Shown: positions 1 to 9,478, counted from the first letter of the stretch. The stretch is 64,000 bases of DNA from Verrucomicrobiia bacterium (GCA_035577545.1 DATLVI010000031.1:62001-126000); one strand, 5' to 3'. A program made the numbers and translations. The notes: generated by a model from the sequence alone, not told the origin.

Positions 1-681
1 CTGAGCGTAGCGTCCGAGTTTCTCGCCGAGCTCCGGCAGGATGACCGCGCCAGGATGCACCAGTACCAGCCGCAGCATGTCTTCCCGCAGGTTGGGATAG
101 AAACGTATCGCTGCGCGCAGAAAATCGTTCACGGAGGCAATGGTTTCCACTCCGGAAAAACCGCCGCCGGCAACCACGATGGTCAGCAGCGGGTTGCGGT
201 CCGCCGCACAGCAGTCGAAATCGGCCACTTCCAAATTTTCGATGAGTTTATTGCGCAGGTAAATGGCGTCGCCGAGCGATTTCATTGTCAACGCCCGTTG
301 CTCCAGGCCGGGAATCCCATAAAAATTCGTCACAGTCCCCAGCGCCACCACCAGATGATCGTAGTCCAGATCGTGATGATGATGCTCCGGCCCGTGCGAC
401 ACCCCCACGCGCTTCCTGGTGAGATCAATATATTCGACGTCGCCGTCGAAAAACTTCACGCGCCGCAGAAGTCTGCGAACAGGATTGACGATGTTGGTAA
501 TGTCGAGATCGCTCGCCGCCACTTCATGGAGCATCGGCGTGAACAGGAAGAAGTTCTCCTTGTTCACGAGCACCACGTCGGCGTTCAGGCCGCGCGCCAG
601 GGCCTTTTCCAGTTCCAACGCGCAATACATCCCGCCAAAGCCGCCGCCAAGGATGATGATCTGCGTTTTCTTTTCGCTCAT
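1..681 (-). CDS. Type II NADH dehydrogenase (NDH-2), C-terminus cut by window edge
   Basis: The reverse strand is open from an ATG at 681 to the window edge (227 codons). It starts with MSEKKTQ and a dinucleotide-binding loop GGGFGG at residues 12-17, as in FAD-dependent pyridine nucleotide oxidoreductases. The visible end contains HPGAVILPELGEKLGRYAQ, typical of single-subunit NADH:quinone oxidoreductases. Such enzymes pass electrons from NADH to membrane quinone without pumping protons. The C-terminal membrane-anchoring part lies outside the window. The forward-strand open frame over it is only its shadow. Family call is firm; the choice of NDH-2 over a related ferredoxin/thioredoxin-type reductase is likely but not proven. 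Confidence 0.85.
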   Translation of the reverse strand, partial: MSEKKTQIIILGGGFGGMYCALELEKALARGLNADVVLVNKENFFLFTPMLHEVAASDLDITNIVNPVRRLLRRVKFFDGDVEYIDLTRKRVGVSHGPEHHHHDLDYDHLVVALGTVTNFYGIPGLEQRALTMKSLGDAIYLRNKLIENLEVADFDCCAADRNPLLTIVVAGGGFSGVETIASVNDFLRAAIRFYPNLREDMLRLVLVHPGAVILPELGEKLGRYAQ

Positions 682-813
682 GGTGCAGCCACCTTTTGAC
701 GCCGTGCAGTTTACGAAGCCGACCCTCGGCATGATACCACGCCCCGAACCGATTCAAATGATTTTGGTTGCCGTCTTGCCGGGAGGCGCGGGTGTGTTCA
801 TAATCAGGCCATA

Positions 814-1098
814 ATGGAATTGCAAACGGACGACTTCCAACACGAGATTGCCGCCGCGGTGAAGAGCTACGACAAGTTCGTGGTGTGCATGGAAAAGACG
901 CCCGATGAATTTCTCAAGAGTCTGCAATCACTGATGGCCAAAGCGATCACGGCTTTCCAGAACCGCGCCCCCGGCCTGCGTCACGGTATCGCCCTGGATC
1001 GCCATGTGACCATCATGCTCAGTCAAAATGAAGACGCCCGCCCGCTCTGTGGAATCTATTTCAACCTGCACTCCCCGTTTCGCAAGAAGTCCGGCTAG
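814..1098 (+). CDS. Small hypothetical protein
   Basis: This is a 94-residue frame starting at an ATG and diverging from the NADH dehydrogenase gene. I do not recognise a family. The protein is soluble, mixed charged and hydrophobic, with no signal peptide or membrane segment, and has two cysteines (CMEK and PLCG). The composition looks like a real globular protein and no better frame exists on the other strand. No clear Shine-Dalgarno is visible before the ATG. Function unknown. Confidence 0.6.
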   Translation: MELQTDDFQHEIAAAVKSYDKFVVCMEKTPDEFLKSLQSLMAKAITAFQNRAPGLRHGIALDRHVTIMLSQNEDARPLCGIYFNLHSPFRKKSG

Positions 1099-1164
1099 CG
1101 CCGGGTCAACAGAGGCGTCGGTTCGGTTTTGGAACCTTTAGCTGGTGCAACGGTCTGAATTCGC

Positions 1165-1392
1165 TTATTGGTCGGCACGACTAAGCAGTACTAAATCGTA
1201 ATCGGTGCTATCCTCTTCAACCAGTAAATCATTTTCATAGCGGAGAAGAAATCTTGGGCTATCACGGTAGCCTAACGCCTCACCTAGGGGCGTGCCCGGT
1301 ACGACAATCGCCTCGACTACCGCCTTGGTCTTGCCATCTACCAGCACATGATCGCCAACGTTCATTGGCTGTCCATCCAAGTAATTAAACAT
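1165..1392 (-). CDS. Small hypothetical protein
   Basis: A 75-residue protein beginning MFNYLDGQPMNVGDHVLVDG and ending in an acidic tail (EEDSTDYD). The repeated short hydrophobic strands around GDHVLV, KAVVEAIVV and RFLLRYE suggest a small beta-barrel, but I cannot name the family. A weak AGGAAC-like stretch lies about 8 bases before the ATG on the reverse strand. It stands alone between the forward 94-residue gene and the FHA gene. Function unknown. Confidence 0.6.
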   Translation of the reverse strand: MFNYLDGQPMNVGDHVLVDGKTKAVVEAIVVPGTPLGEALGYRDSPRFLLRYENDLLVEEDSTDYDLVLLSRADQ

Positions 1393-1510
1393 GTGTTAGT
1401 TCCTCACCCTACTGCAAATCTCAACTTACAATAAGACCAAGGGGAAAAGAGGTCCGTTCGTTTTTCGTAATCATGTCCTTCATCCGTGCCGTCCGACGCT
1501 ATTTCCGATT

Positions 1511-2425
1511 TTAGAACGTCACAAAGCCGCGCTTCATCAACCCCAGCAGGCACGTGTAGGCCTCGAAGTCCGTGCCGGGAAAACTGTCGATCACGGTCTC
1601 CAGCGTTCCGTTGTGCAGGATGAGCTGGAACAATTGAATCTCTTCGGTGGCGAGATCGCGGAGGTTGCCGGGCATTTGTTCCGTCGCTTTCAATCGCGTT
1701 CCGGGCCGCGGCAATTTGGGTTCAAGGATGTGGATTTCGTCCAGCTGGCGCAGCCCTTCCAGCATGAGCGATGTCGTGCTCTCGGTGATCTCCTCCGTTA
1801 CGCTGTGATCGCCAATTGGTTGCAGATCAAACGTTCCCTCCTTCCAGCGGAACATGCGATAAAACGCTTTGTACAGCCGCACCAGCGGATTGCCTTCAAT
1901 CTCGGCGTAATAGACCTGGCCGTCGCGCAGGTAAATCTTGCCGATCCCCTGGTCGGACCGAATCGTCAACACGCCGCTCTTGCGGGAACTGGAGAAGAGT
2001 TGCAGCAGATCGGGCAGCGGCATCTCGTGGATCGAGCCGGAGATAAGCGGCGAAAGCGCGGTGGGCGCGCCGGCAGGTGCCGGCGATCCCGTCACAATTC
2101 GGGGCAGCGGTGGCCGCGACCCGACTTCACTGACGGAAGCCAGTTGCATGGTGGATGAGCCAATAACGATTTTGTCGCCCTCCTGAAGTTCCATGCTGCG
2201 GATCCGCACGCCATTTACGAAGGTACCGTTTCTGGAGGCCAGGTCCTCAATCATGACCCGGCCCTTGTGGGTGGAGATTTTCGCGTGCTTGCGCGAGATC
2301 TTCTCGTCGAGCAACAAAAGATCGGCATCGTTGACACGACCGATCACGATGGTCAAATCCGGCGGCAAAGGAAACTCACGGCCCTGGTCCTTGCCCGCCA
2401 CGAAACGGAGGACGTATTGCAGCAT
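1511..2425 (-). CDS. FHA domain and DUF4388 (PATAN) domain protein
   Basis: This 304-residue protein has an N-terminal forkhead-associated domain at about residues 5-95, with the expected GR at 29-30, SRKH near 45 and NGTFVNG near 66-72; FHA domains bind phosphothreonine peptides. A DUF4388/PATAN-type domain follows at about 128-225 (GSIHEMPLPDLLQLF, SGVLTI, KIYLRDGQVYYA), often found in signalling proteins of deltaproteobacteria and PVC bacteria. The last 70 residues are an alpha-helical tail. It is probably a cytoplasmic signalling adaptor reading phosphorylation by Hanks-type kinases, one of which lies at 35-36 kb. The partner and output are unknown. Confidence 0.85.
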   Translation of the reverse strand: MLQYVLRFVAGKDQGREFPLPPDLTIVIGRVNDADLLLLDEKISRKHAKISTHKGRVMIEDLASRNGTFVNGVRIRSMELQEGDKIVIGSSTMQLASVSEVGSRPPLPRIVTGSPAPAGAPTALSPLISGSIHEMPLPDLLQLFSSSRKSGVLTIRSDQGIGKIYLRDGQVYYAEIEGNPLVRLYKAFYRMFRWKEGTFDLQPIGDHSVTEEITESTTSLMLEGLRQLDEIHILEPKLPRPGTRLKATEQMPGNLRDLATEEIQLFQLILHNGTLETVIDSFPGTDFEAYTCLLGLMKRGFVTF

Positions 2426-2491
2426 TCGTTCCTGTACGGTTCTGTCGCGCGGCTGTCCGCAGCAAAACTCTACCCAGACCCGGCAGTGGGG

Positions 2492-3751
2492 TCAAGCTAC
2501 TGTGCCCGTCGCCGCCGATTGTTTTCGCGTTTGCACCATCACCCCGGCCAGCACCGCCACCACCATTGACCCCACACCCAGCCAGAAGAAGACTGATGGC
2601 GCCGAGGTGCGACGAAAGAGATCCGTTCCAAACTGCAGCCAGAACGCCACGATCATGGTGGCCGAGGTCAACATTCCCCGCGCCGCAAACACGGCGCCCC
2701 GCCGCGCGTCTTCGACCTGCGCCTGGAGCCGGGCATCAAAGTAAATCAACATGGTTGCGATAACCCCGCCAAGCACGACGATGCCGATTGTGGCAATCCA
2801 GATGCGCACGGTAAGCGCCAACATCATGAGCGCGCCACCCATGATGACCAGGTGGGCCACAGGGAACCAGGTCGATTTTGTCCAGCGGTGTTCCGTACTC
2901 AATGACCCAATACCCGCGGCCGCGCCCGCGCCACCAGCCAGGGCCAGGTAGCCGACCTGGCTGGTGGTGAGTCGCAAGGTGTCCATCGCGTAGCCGACGA
3001 ATACCACCGCCAGAATGCCGACGATAAACATGAAGACACCATTCAACATCACCAACGGCGTGGCCGTGGGATGCGTCCACAAGTATTCAAGACCAATTCG
3101 CAATTCAGTCCAACCGTTGCGGGTCCCGGGATATTGGGTCGCGGTCGTCGCATGGGGCACCATCCGGATCTTCCAGAGGAATCCCGCGCTGACCAGGCAC
3201 ATTGCGACGTTGGCCAGCACGGTCGTCAGCACCCCCACTTTTTCGGCGATCAATCCACCGAGGGTGATTCCGCCCACGGTGGCGAGTGCCAGAGTGATGC
3301 CAAAAATCGTATTCGCGTGGACAAGTTCATCCGTGTCCACCAGATTCGGCAGCAATGCGGAACGCGCGGCCAAATAAAATGTCGCGATGATCCCCAACAC
3401 GCCTGTCATCCAGTAAACCAACTGCAGCCCGCGATTCTCAACCTGGCCCGATAACAGGGGAAGCAGCCAAAAGGCGATCGCGAGCACGACCACTGCACGG
3501 ATGACATCACTAACAATCAATACACTGCGGCGTTGCCACCGATCCAGGACCACCATCACCAGGGGACCGAAAAGCAGGCCCGGCACGGCAACTGCAAAAG
3601 AGAGCTTGGCGATCTCGACACGTTTGTCGAAGTGCTGATGTTTGTACAGCACTTCCACCAATCCCATGCGCATCAACCCGTCACCGAGGGTCAACGCAAT
3701 TTGTGAGGACAGCAACCACAGAAAGCGGGCGTTCCGGATCACCGCTCGCAT
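2492..3751 (-). CDS. MFS permease
   Basis: A 419-residue integral membrane protein with about 12 hydrophobic segments and the overall look of a major facilitator superfamily permease of the MFS_1/MFS_3 (enterobactin-exporter-like) group. The loop between helices 2 and 3 carries a LDRWQRRSV motif resembling the DRxGRR signature. Its ATG starts one base after the stop codon of the pseudouridine synthase gene, so the two are probably cotranscribed. Substrate cannot be read from sequence; efflux of a small molecule is the usual role. Confidence 0.85.
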   Translation of the reverse strand: MRAVIRNARFLWLLSSQIALTLGDGLMRMGLVEVLYKHQHFDKRVEIAKLSFAVAVPGLLFGPLVMVVLDRWQRRSVLIVSDVIRAVVVLAIAFWLLPLLSGQVENRGLQLVYWMTGVLGIIATFYLAARSALLPNLVDTDELVHANTIFGITLALATVGGITLGGLIAEKVGVLTTVLANVAMCLVSAGFLWKIRMVPHATTATQYPGTRNGWTELRIGLEYLWTHPTATPLVMLNGVFMFIVGILAVVFVGYAMDTLRLTTSQVGYLALAGGAGAAAGIGSLSTEHRWTKSTWFPVAHLVIMGGALMMLALTVRIWIATIGIVVLGGVIATMLIYFDARLQAQVEDARRGAVFAARGMLTSATMIVAFWLQFGTDLFRRTSAPSVFFWLGVGSMVVAVLAGVMVQTRKQSAATGTVA

Positions 3752-4600
3752 TTAGAGATTCTCCTCGATGAACACCCTCATGTCGTCGGGTAAGCGAGCT
3801 TGAAAGGCGCAGGGCTGCTGGGTGCGCGGATGAAGGAACGAAACGCGCTCGGCGTGCAGCGCGTGCCGTGGCAACAATAGTTTCTCCAGCATTTCGGTCG
3901 TCACACCCTGCTCGATGAATTGCAGATACAGCGTCTCGTCCGGCCCGTACACCTTGTCGCCCACGATAGGGTGACCGAGCCACGCCATGTGCACACGCAG
4001 TTGGTGTGCCCGTCCGGTGCGCGGCATCAACCTGACAACCGTGAAATGACGCAACCGCTTCTCAATAGCAAAGCGCGTCAGGCTGGGCTGGCCAGACGCG
4101 CCATCCACCATGCGCTTCGTGTAGACAACAGAAGTTTCGCTCACTCCAATCGGTTGATCGATCACGCCGCTTTCCTCCGTAAACTCACCCTGGCAAATCG
4201 CGATGTATTCCTTCTCAATCTCGCGTCGCAAGACCGCTTTGCCCAGAGTTTTCGCCGCACTCTCGTTCTTCGCGACAACCACCAGCCCGCTGGTTTCGCG
4301 ATCGAGACGGTTGATCATGCGCGGTGTTGGCACCCCGTGTTCCCGTAGCCATTCCGCAAGCGAAGTGTGCTCGGGCCGTTGCGCCGAATGGCAGACCATT
4401 CCGCCCGGCTTATCGACCACGAGCAGCTCGTCATCCTCGAAGATGACCTGGGGCGCGGCGTTGGCTATCGTGTGCACGGCGGATGTTAGCTGCTGCGAGG
4501 AGAGGCTGGCAATGAAAAGCGCCGGGGCCGGATACATTAGCGCAGAGACTTTGAGCGAGTTCAGAGCAAACGAACCGGGTGGTTTCCAGCAGACAGCCAT
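3752..4600 (-). CDS. RluA-family pseudouridine synthase
   Basis: This 282-residue enzyme contains the RluA-family catalytic block MINRLDRETSGLVVVAKN, in which the Asp of RLDRETSG is the catalytic residue, plus the later GRAHQLRVHMAWLGHPIVGD block. It isomerises uridine to pseudouridine in rRNA or tRNA. No S4 RNA-binding domain precedes the catalytic domain; instead there are about 50 poorly conserved N-terminal residues, so a start inside this stretch is possible. The first ATG sits 19 bases after the preceding gene, inside a small inverted repeat. Which RNA site it modifies cannot be told. Confidence 0.88.
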   Translation of the reverse strand: MAVCWKPPGSFALNSLKVSALMYPAPALFIASLSSQQLTSAVHTIANAAPQVIFEDDELLVVDKPGGMVCHSAQRPEHTSLAEWLREHGVPTPRMINRLDRETSGLVVVAKNESAAKTLGKAVLRREIEKEYIAICQGEFTEESGVIDQPIGVSETSVVYTKRMVDGASGQPSLTRFAIEKRLRHFTVVRLMPRTGRAHQLRVHMAWLGHPIVGDKVYGPDETLYLQFIEQGVTTEMLEKLLLPRHALHAERVSFLHPRTQQPCAFQARLPDDMRVFIEENL

Positions 4601-4617
4601 TAACCTTTACGGTTAAT
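4599..4617. repeat. Small inverted repeat over an intergenic junction
   Basis: ATTAACC and GGTTAAT form a perfect 7-base inverted repeat around a 5-base loop. It fills the gap between the secreted protein gene and the pseudouridine synthase gene and covers the latter's first start codon. It could fold in the mRNA or be a chance palindrome. Confidence 0.35.
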
Positions 4618-4619
4618 TC

Positions 4620-5534
4620 TCAATGCATTGACGTTGTCGCCGCCTTATTGCCCACGCTCAATATACTGTCAGCGGTGCTCAACGTACGCTGCTCGATGCC
4701 CCATCGCCCAACAAAGGCCCGCACGGCGTAGCGGTCAGCTGGCAAGTCGTAGATCGCGTACTTGCCGTTGCCATCGGTCTTCATCCCGACGAACACACCC
4801 GTCGTCTGACCGAGGAATTGAATAAGAGCACCGGCCAACACATTGCGATTCGCATCCTTCAATATTCCGCCCGAGGTGAGCTTGTGCATCGGCTGATGCC
4901 ACAGAATCTGCACCGTATTGGTATGCCTTGTAGTCATCAACGGAAGCGAGACCACGCGTTCGTCGAAGTACTGGCCATCCTGATAGATCAGACGTGCGGT
5001 TTGCTGGTAAACCGATAACTCGGGGATGATAAATGTACCGTCGGCCGCGACGTCCACCACCATGTCATTCACTTCAACCGTGAAATTTGTGAGGGCGGCC
5101 GTACCGTTTGTGACTGAGATATTGCCTGCCAGTGTCGCCGCCGGTCCGGCGCGAAAGATCACTTGATCAGTCGGATTCAGCTTACTCAGCCTCACGGTCT
5201 CCTTCAACGGCGTCACATAACCGACGGGCAATTGGAGGACGCGCAAATGTCCTTCCAGTTCGCCTGGCAGGCCATCAAACTCGTAGTGGCCGTTCACATC
5301 GGCATTTGTAGCGACAAATGTGGTTAGGTCGTTGGTCTTCGAGGCCAGCGGAACATAGTAGAGCTGAACTTCCACGTTCGAGATACCGCTAGAAGTGATA
5401 CCGTCAATGACGCGACCGGACACACGATAGCTTGCCCCCGTCTGCGCGGTCACTTGGATTGCCCCCCAAATCAGCACGCTCGCCACTGCGCCCAAGATAC
5501 GACAACTGAATGAACACAGAATCCGTCTTCTCAT
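4620..5534 (-). CDS. Secreted protein with carboxypeptidase-regulatory-like repeats
   Basis: A 304-residue protein with a probable signal peptide (MRRRILCSFSCR followed by a hydrophobic run ending near VTAQTGA). The rest consists of beta-sandwich segments of carboxypeptidase-regulatory-like type: VSGRVIDG...GISNVEVQ...GHYEFDGLP near residues 37-95, and TSGGILKDANRNVLAGALIQF...GNGKYAIYDLPADRY near 220-275. Such domains are structural and often adhesive or wall-associated. GAGGAAG lies about 6 bases before the ATG. It is in the leftward operon next to the glycosyltransferase-like gene. Precise role unknown. Confidence 0.75.
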   Translation of the reverse strand: MRRRILCSFSCRILGAVASVLIWGAIQVTAQTGASYRVSGRVIDGITSSGISNVEVQLYYVPLASKTNDLTTFVATNADVNGHYEFDGLPGELEGHLRVLQLPVGYVTPLKETVRLSKLNPTDQVIFRAGPAATLAGNISVTNGTAALTNFTVEVNDMVVDVAADGTFIIPELSVYQQTARLIYQDGQYFDERVVSLPLMTTRHTNTVQILWHQPMHKLTSGGILKDANRNVLAGALIQFLGQTTGVFVGMKTDGNGKYAIYDLPADRYAVRAFVGRWGIEQRTLSTADSILSVGNKAATTSMH

Positions 5535-5544
5535 TGCGACTTCC

Positions 5545-6675
5545 TCATCTCACGCCGGCTCTTTCCAGAATGGACTGCAAAACTTTCGGCGCGGCGAGTT
5601 TCTCCTCTGCCAGCTTCCGTGCAGCCGCGCTGTGGGCAGCGTAATCGGCATTGATTGACTCAATGCCCTGCGCCGCTTCCTCAAGGGTCGTGAACGTAAG
5701 CAACCCTTTGCCGATCGGGAAGTGCTTGCCGAAGCCTGTGTCCTGCACGAGCGCAGGCCGACCGGAGGCAAGATAACACACGGTGCGGTCGCTCAGCCAA
5801 CCGCTCTGTGATTTCACGTAGCCGTGCTTGGCCACACTGAACTCCGCGCGCGATCGCTGGACGTAGGAACGAAAGCCGTCGCGTCCATTCGCCGCTTCGT
5901 GAGGATTCACCAACTGCCAATTGTTCTTCCGCAACGCCGCGAGATCATCCGTCTCGGTCTCATGGATCAGCAGCGCCAACTCGATGGGCTGTGGCGTCCT
6001 GCGGGGCAGCTCGATGAACTTCAGGAATTCACCGTTCTTCGGGCCGTATACCTCGTCTTTCCACACGGCATACTGGCCGCGCCACTGGCCAACCGTCGTG
6101 AAGTTCGCCGCGTTGGTATCGGTTTGCACGGGCCAGTATTCCAGCGCAACGGGTGGCATGACCGGCTGCCATTCGATACCGCGCAAGGGAATGACAAAAT
6201 CGTGCTGCCCGATATTAAGGCCGACGGTGAAGAAGAGGTTGTGCTTGCTGAGATCCATGTCCCACTCGTGCGCCCAGATTTGCGTGAAACCAGGATCAAG
6301 GTCGAAATACGCGCGGCGCTGGATGCGACGCAGCAGCTCGTCGTTCTTCAAGGAGCCGCAAAGATTGATCAACAAAACTGCATCACCGCAAAGCGAGTGC
6401 AGCAAGCCCTCGGTCATCCCAAAAACCTCGCGGTTGTCGTAGAGAACCGCCCAGTTTTCCCCGAACCCGAATTCTTCGCACTGTGCGCGAAATCCATCGA
6501 CCATCTCGTCGAGCGAGCGTTGGGCGCCTTTCTTCGATGGACCGAGAACATCGAGCCAGAACGGCTCGAAACCCAGCGCCCGTAAACCCGCGAGGTAATG
6601 CAGGTTGAGCCACTGCATCCCACCCCCTTCGAGATAGCCTGCGCCCCACGCGCTGGTGACGATAACCTTCTTCAA
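5545..6675 (-). CDS. Glycosyltransferase-like protein (GT-B type, putative)
   Basis: The reading frame is open from a GTG at 6705, but a TTG at 6675 overlaps the stop of the ABC transporter gene as TTGA and gives a clean start (KKVIVTSAWGAGY...). The product of about 376 residues begins with a strand-glycine segment and a GGGMQW motif. Near the C-terminus it has SGWLSDRTVCYLASGRPALVQDTGFG, resembling the sugar-nucleotide site of GT-B glycosyltransferases, followed by a helix with LEEAAQGIESI. I infer a glycosyltransferase; the donor and acceptor are unknown. Position beside an ABC exporter fits export or modification of a glycan or glycolipid. Confidence 0.65.
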   Translation of the reverse strand: MKKVIVTSAWGAGYLEGGGMQWLNLHYLAGLRALGFEPFWLDVLGPSKKGAQRSLDEMVDGFRAQCEEFGFGENWAVLYDNREVFGMTEGLLHSLCGDAVLLINLCGSLKNDELLRRIQRRAYFDLDPGFTQIWAHEWDMDLSKHNLFFTVGLNIGQHDFVIPLRGIEWQPVMPPVALEYWPVQTDTNAANFTTVGQWRGQYAVWKDEVYGPKNGEFLKFIELPRRTPQPIELALLIHETETDDLAALRKNNWQLVNPHEAANGRDGFRSYVQRSRAEFSVAKHGYVKSQSGWLSDRTVCYLASGRPALVQDTGFGKHFPIGKGLLTFTTLEEAAQGIESINADYAAHSAAARKLAEEKLAAPKVLQSILERAGVR

Positions 6676-8450
6676 TGTGTCGACGCTCCGAACTGCAGTT
6701 CGCACACCCGCGCGTAATGTCCACCGCGTGCCGCCAACTCGTCGTGCCGGCCGCGTTCAACGATTTGCCCATCCTCCATGACAAGCAGCAAATCCGCCTG
6801 CCGCACGGTCGATAACCGATGTGCTACCACAAACACCGTCCGCCCCTGCCGCAAGCGTTCCAAGGAACGCAACACCGCCGCCTCCGTCTCGGAATCGAGC
6901 GCGGCGGTCGGTTCGTCGAGAATCAGTATCGGCGAGTTCTTCAGGAACGCCCGCGCCAGCGCGAGACGTTGCCGCTGTCCGCCAGAAAGCGTCACCCCAC
7001 GCTCGCCAATCGGCGTGTCGTACCCCTGCGGCATCGCCCGGATGAACTCGTCGGCCTCGGCCGCTCGCGCCGCCTCGATGATTTCGTCCAGCGTCGCCGC
7101 CGGCCGACCGTACGCGATGTTGTCGCGCACGGCGGTCGAGAACAACACCGGCTCCTGCGGCACGATGCCGATCTGGCGCCGCAACGACCGATACTGAAAC
7201 TCGCGAATATCCTGCCCATCGAGCAATACGCGGCCTTTCTGCGGATCGTAAAAACGGAGCAACAGGCTGAGCAGCGTCGATTTCCCCACCCCGCTCGGCC
7301 CCACAAGCGCGACCACCTGACCGGGCCGCGCTTCGAAGTCGACACCCTTCAGGACGGGATGGTCCGAAACGTAACCAAACCACACGCTCTCGAACCGTAT
7401 AACGCCGTCGCAGCGGGTGAGCGGTCGGGCGCCGGGCGTGTCGCGAATCGTCGGCTTCGTTTCGAGGATCTCGACGACGCGGCGGAATGGCGTGAGCGCG
7501 CCCTGGACCGCCGTAGCGATTCCGCTAATCGTGCTCATTGGCCCGTAGAGCATCCCGACGTACGTGATGAACACGAGTAGTTCACCGATGCTCAGCCGGC
7601 CCGCCAGCACTCGTTGGCCGCCGACCCAAATCATTGCGGCTGTGCCAACCGCCGTGATCAACCCGACAACAAACGACGACATCACCTGCACGTTCGTCAT
7701 GCGCACATTGGCGTCCACACTTTGCGCCGCACCCGTACTAAAGCGCCGCACCTCGTCTTCTTCGCGCGCAAACGCCTGGATGGTGCGGATGGCCGACAGC
7801 GACTCCTGGATCATCGCGCTAACCTTGCTTTCGCGCGTGTGGTACTCGGTCGAAACGTCCGTCATCAACCGATTGTAATGTTTGATGGTCAGGGCCAGCG
7901 CGGGCGCAACGGCCAGCGCCAGCAGCGTCAGCACGACGTCAAAGCGCAGCATGATGATCATCATCCCGGTCAATGTCGCAATGGACGACACCAACGGAAT
8001 GAGGCCGCCGTTGAAGATTGTCTGGATGGAATACGTGTCCCACGTCACGCGGTAAATCGAATCGCCGACTGCGCGGCCGTCATGGAACACCAGACTCAGT
8101 TTCTGGAGGTGTTCATACACGCGGAACCGCAACTCCTGCGTCATCCGCAGTCCCGCGCGCACAAGATACGTCGTGCTCCACGCGCCCAACCCGCCGCGCA
8201 CGACACCAATGAACAGCAGCGCCAGGCACACGACGAGCAACGCCACCGGCTTGTTGTCAGCAAATCCCGCCAACGACGACGGCATGGGCGTCGAACCAAG
8301 AATGCTATCAACAATGATTTTTAATGGCCACGGCTGCAGCAGGCTCGCAGCGATGCTGAACAGCGTCAGCACCAGCCCCGCCAGCGCGGCGCGCTGCTGG
8401 CCCCGAATCAACGACCAGGCGTGCGGCCAAAGTTTTAGCGTGTCGTTCAT
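6672..8450 (-). CDS. ABC exporter, fused membrane and ATPase domains
   Basis: The start is taken at the ATG at 8450 (MNDTLKLWPH), which overlaps the pyrD stop as ATGA; an upstream in-frame start would lie inside pyrD. The 592-residue protein has about six membrane helices in residues 15-310, then an ATPase domain with Walker A GPSGVGKST, signature LSGGQRQRLALARA, Walker B ILILDEPTAAL and switch His in VFVVAHRLST. This is the half-transporter layout of MsbA/lipid A-type exporters, which work as homodimers. Substrate is not readable; the adjacent glycosyltransferase-like gene suggests a lipid or glycan. Confidence 0.92.
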   Translation of the reverse strand: MNDTLKLWPHAWSLIRGQQRAALAGLVLTLFSIAASLLQPWPLKIIVDSILGSTPMPSSLAGFADNKPVALLVVCLALLFIGVVRGGLGAWSTTYLVRAGLRMTQELRFRVYEHLQKLSLVFHDGRAVGDSIYRVTWDTYSIQTIFNGGLIPLVSSIATLTGMMIIMLRFDVVLTLLALAVAPALALTIKHYNRLMTDVSTEYHTRESKVSAMIQESLSAIRTIQAFAREEDEVRRFSTGAAQSVDANVRMTNVQVMSSFVVGLITAVGTAAMIWVGGQRVLAGRLSIGELLVFITYVGMLYGPMSTISGIATAVQGALTPFRRVVEILETKPTIRDTPGARPLTRCDGVIRFESVWFGYVSDHPVLKGVDFEARPGQVVALVGPSGVGKSTLLSLLLRFYDPQKGRVLLDGQDIREFQYRSLRRQIGIVPQEPVLFSTAVRDNIAYGRPAATLDEIIEAARAAEADEFIRAMPQGYDTPIGERGVTLSGGQRQRLALARAFLKNSPILILDEPTAALDSETEAAVLRSLERLRQGRTVFVVAHRLSTVRQADLLLVMEDGQIVERGRHDELAARGGHYARVCELQFGASTH

Positions 8451-9478
8451 TCCGTTCCCACGGCTTCGGCAATACTCCCAAATCCATCGCGTGCTAGCAA
8501 TCGCAGCAATCCGCGATTGATGTTTCGCACAATGGCGGGACCTTCGTAGATCATCCCCGTCCATACTTCAACCAGGCTCGCGCCCGCGCGGATTTTCTCG
8601 TAGGCATCTTCCGCCGTGAAAATGCCACCGACACCAATGATCGGGAGCTTGCCCTGCGTTTGACGTGAGACGCGACGAATACATTCAGTGGCCCGCACTC
8701 GCAACGGGGCGCCGCTCAATCCGCCCTCCGGCGGCGTCGGATGATCGACGGTTGTATTCGTCGCGACAATACCGGCGATTCCGTGTTTCTGGACCAGAGT
8801 AATCACGTCATCGATTTGGTCAAAAGTCAGGTCGGGCGCAATCTTCAAGAGGATGGGGATTTCTTCGTGAAACTTGGCCAGCAAGCCATCGAGCATTTCC
8901 TTGTCCTGTAACTTTCGCAAGCCGGGTGTGTTGGGTGAACTGACATTAATGATAAAAAAATCCGCGCGGTCATGAAGCTTCTGGAGAGTGGCGGCATAGC
9001 TTTCGCCGGCACGTGCCAAATCCACCTCACGGTTTTTCCCGACATTGACGCCGATAGGGATGCGGTGCGGGGGGGGCCGAATGCGTGCCGCGATCGCGTC
9101 GGCACCGTCATTATTGAATCCCATACGATTGATAAGCGCGCGCTGCTCGGCCTGTCGAAAGAGTCGGGGCGGTTCTGTGCCGGGTTGCGCGCGGGAAGTC
9201 ACGCTGCCGATCTCAACAAAACCAAACCCCAACGCCGGCCAGAGTTCCAACCCGAGCGCGTTCTTGTCGTAGCCCGCGGCCAGTCCAACGGGATTCGGAA
9301 ATTCAATCCCAAACACCGTTTGGCGAAGCCGCCGATCCTCCACCACAAAAAGACTCTCGACGGCATCACAAGCGATGCGGTAGCGGCCCAGTGAAGCGGC
9401 AAGGTTCAAGGCCCGCTCATGGGCAGCTTCGGGATCGGCCTGGAAGAGCCAGGGACGCACCAACGCCTTGTAGAACAT
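8447..9478 (-). CDS. pyrD: Dihydroorotate dehydrogenase (quinone), class 2
   Basis: The chosen ATG at 9478 gives MFYKALVRPWLFQADPEAAH, the usual membrane-associating N-terminus of class 2 enzymes, and a 343-residue protein of normal length. FMN-site and catalytic blocks are visible: NPVGLAAGYDKNA, NVSSPNTPGLRKLQ (with the catalytic Ser), TNTTVDHP and GVGGI near the end. It oxidises dihydroorotate to orotate with quinone in pyrimidine synthesis. carB, of the same pathway, lies a few kilobases away but split. The gene diverges from the TPR gene and its stop overlaps the ABC transporter start. Confidence 0.95.
   Translation of the reverse strand: MFYKALVRPWLFQADPEAAHERALNLAASLGRYRIACDAVESLFVVEDRRLRQTVFGIEFPNPVGLAAGYDKNALGLELWPALGFGFVEIGSVTSRAQPGTEPPRLFRQAEQRALINRMGFNNDGADAIAARIRPPPHRIPIGVNVGKNREVDLARAGESYAATLQKLHDRADFFIINVSSPNTPGLRKLQDKEMLDGLLAKFHEEIPILLKIAPDLTFDQIDDVITLVQKHGIAGIVATNTTVDHPTPPEGGLSGAPLRVRATECIRRVSRQTQGKLPIIGVGGIFTAEDAYEKIRAGASLVEVWTGMIYEGPAIVRNINRGLLRLLARDGFGSIAEAVGTE

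Noticed and set aside
55-699. Forward open frame of about 214 codons near the window start
   Set aside because: It lies wholly opposite the NADH dehydrogenase gene, which has clear motifs and continues off the window; this frame has no recognisable domain.
1613-2744. Several forward open frames opposite the FHA and MFS genes
   Set aside because: They are antisense to strongly recognised proteins and have the skewed Arg/Pro composition of shadow frames.
6757-8324. Long forward frames opposite the ABC exporter
   Set aside because: Antisense to conserved Walker and signature motifs; no start context or domains.
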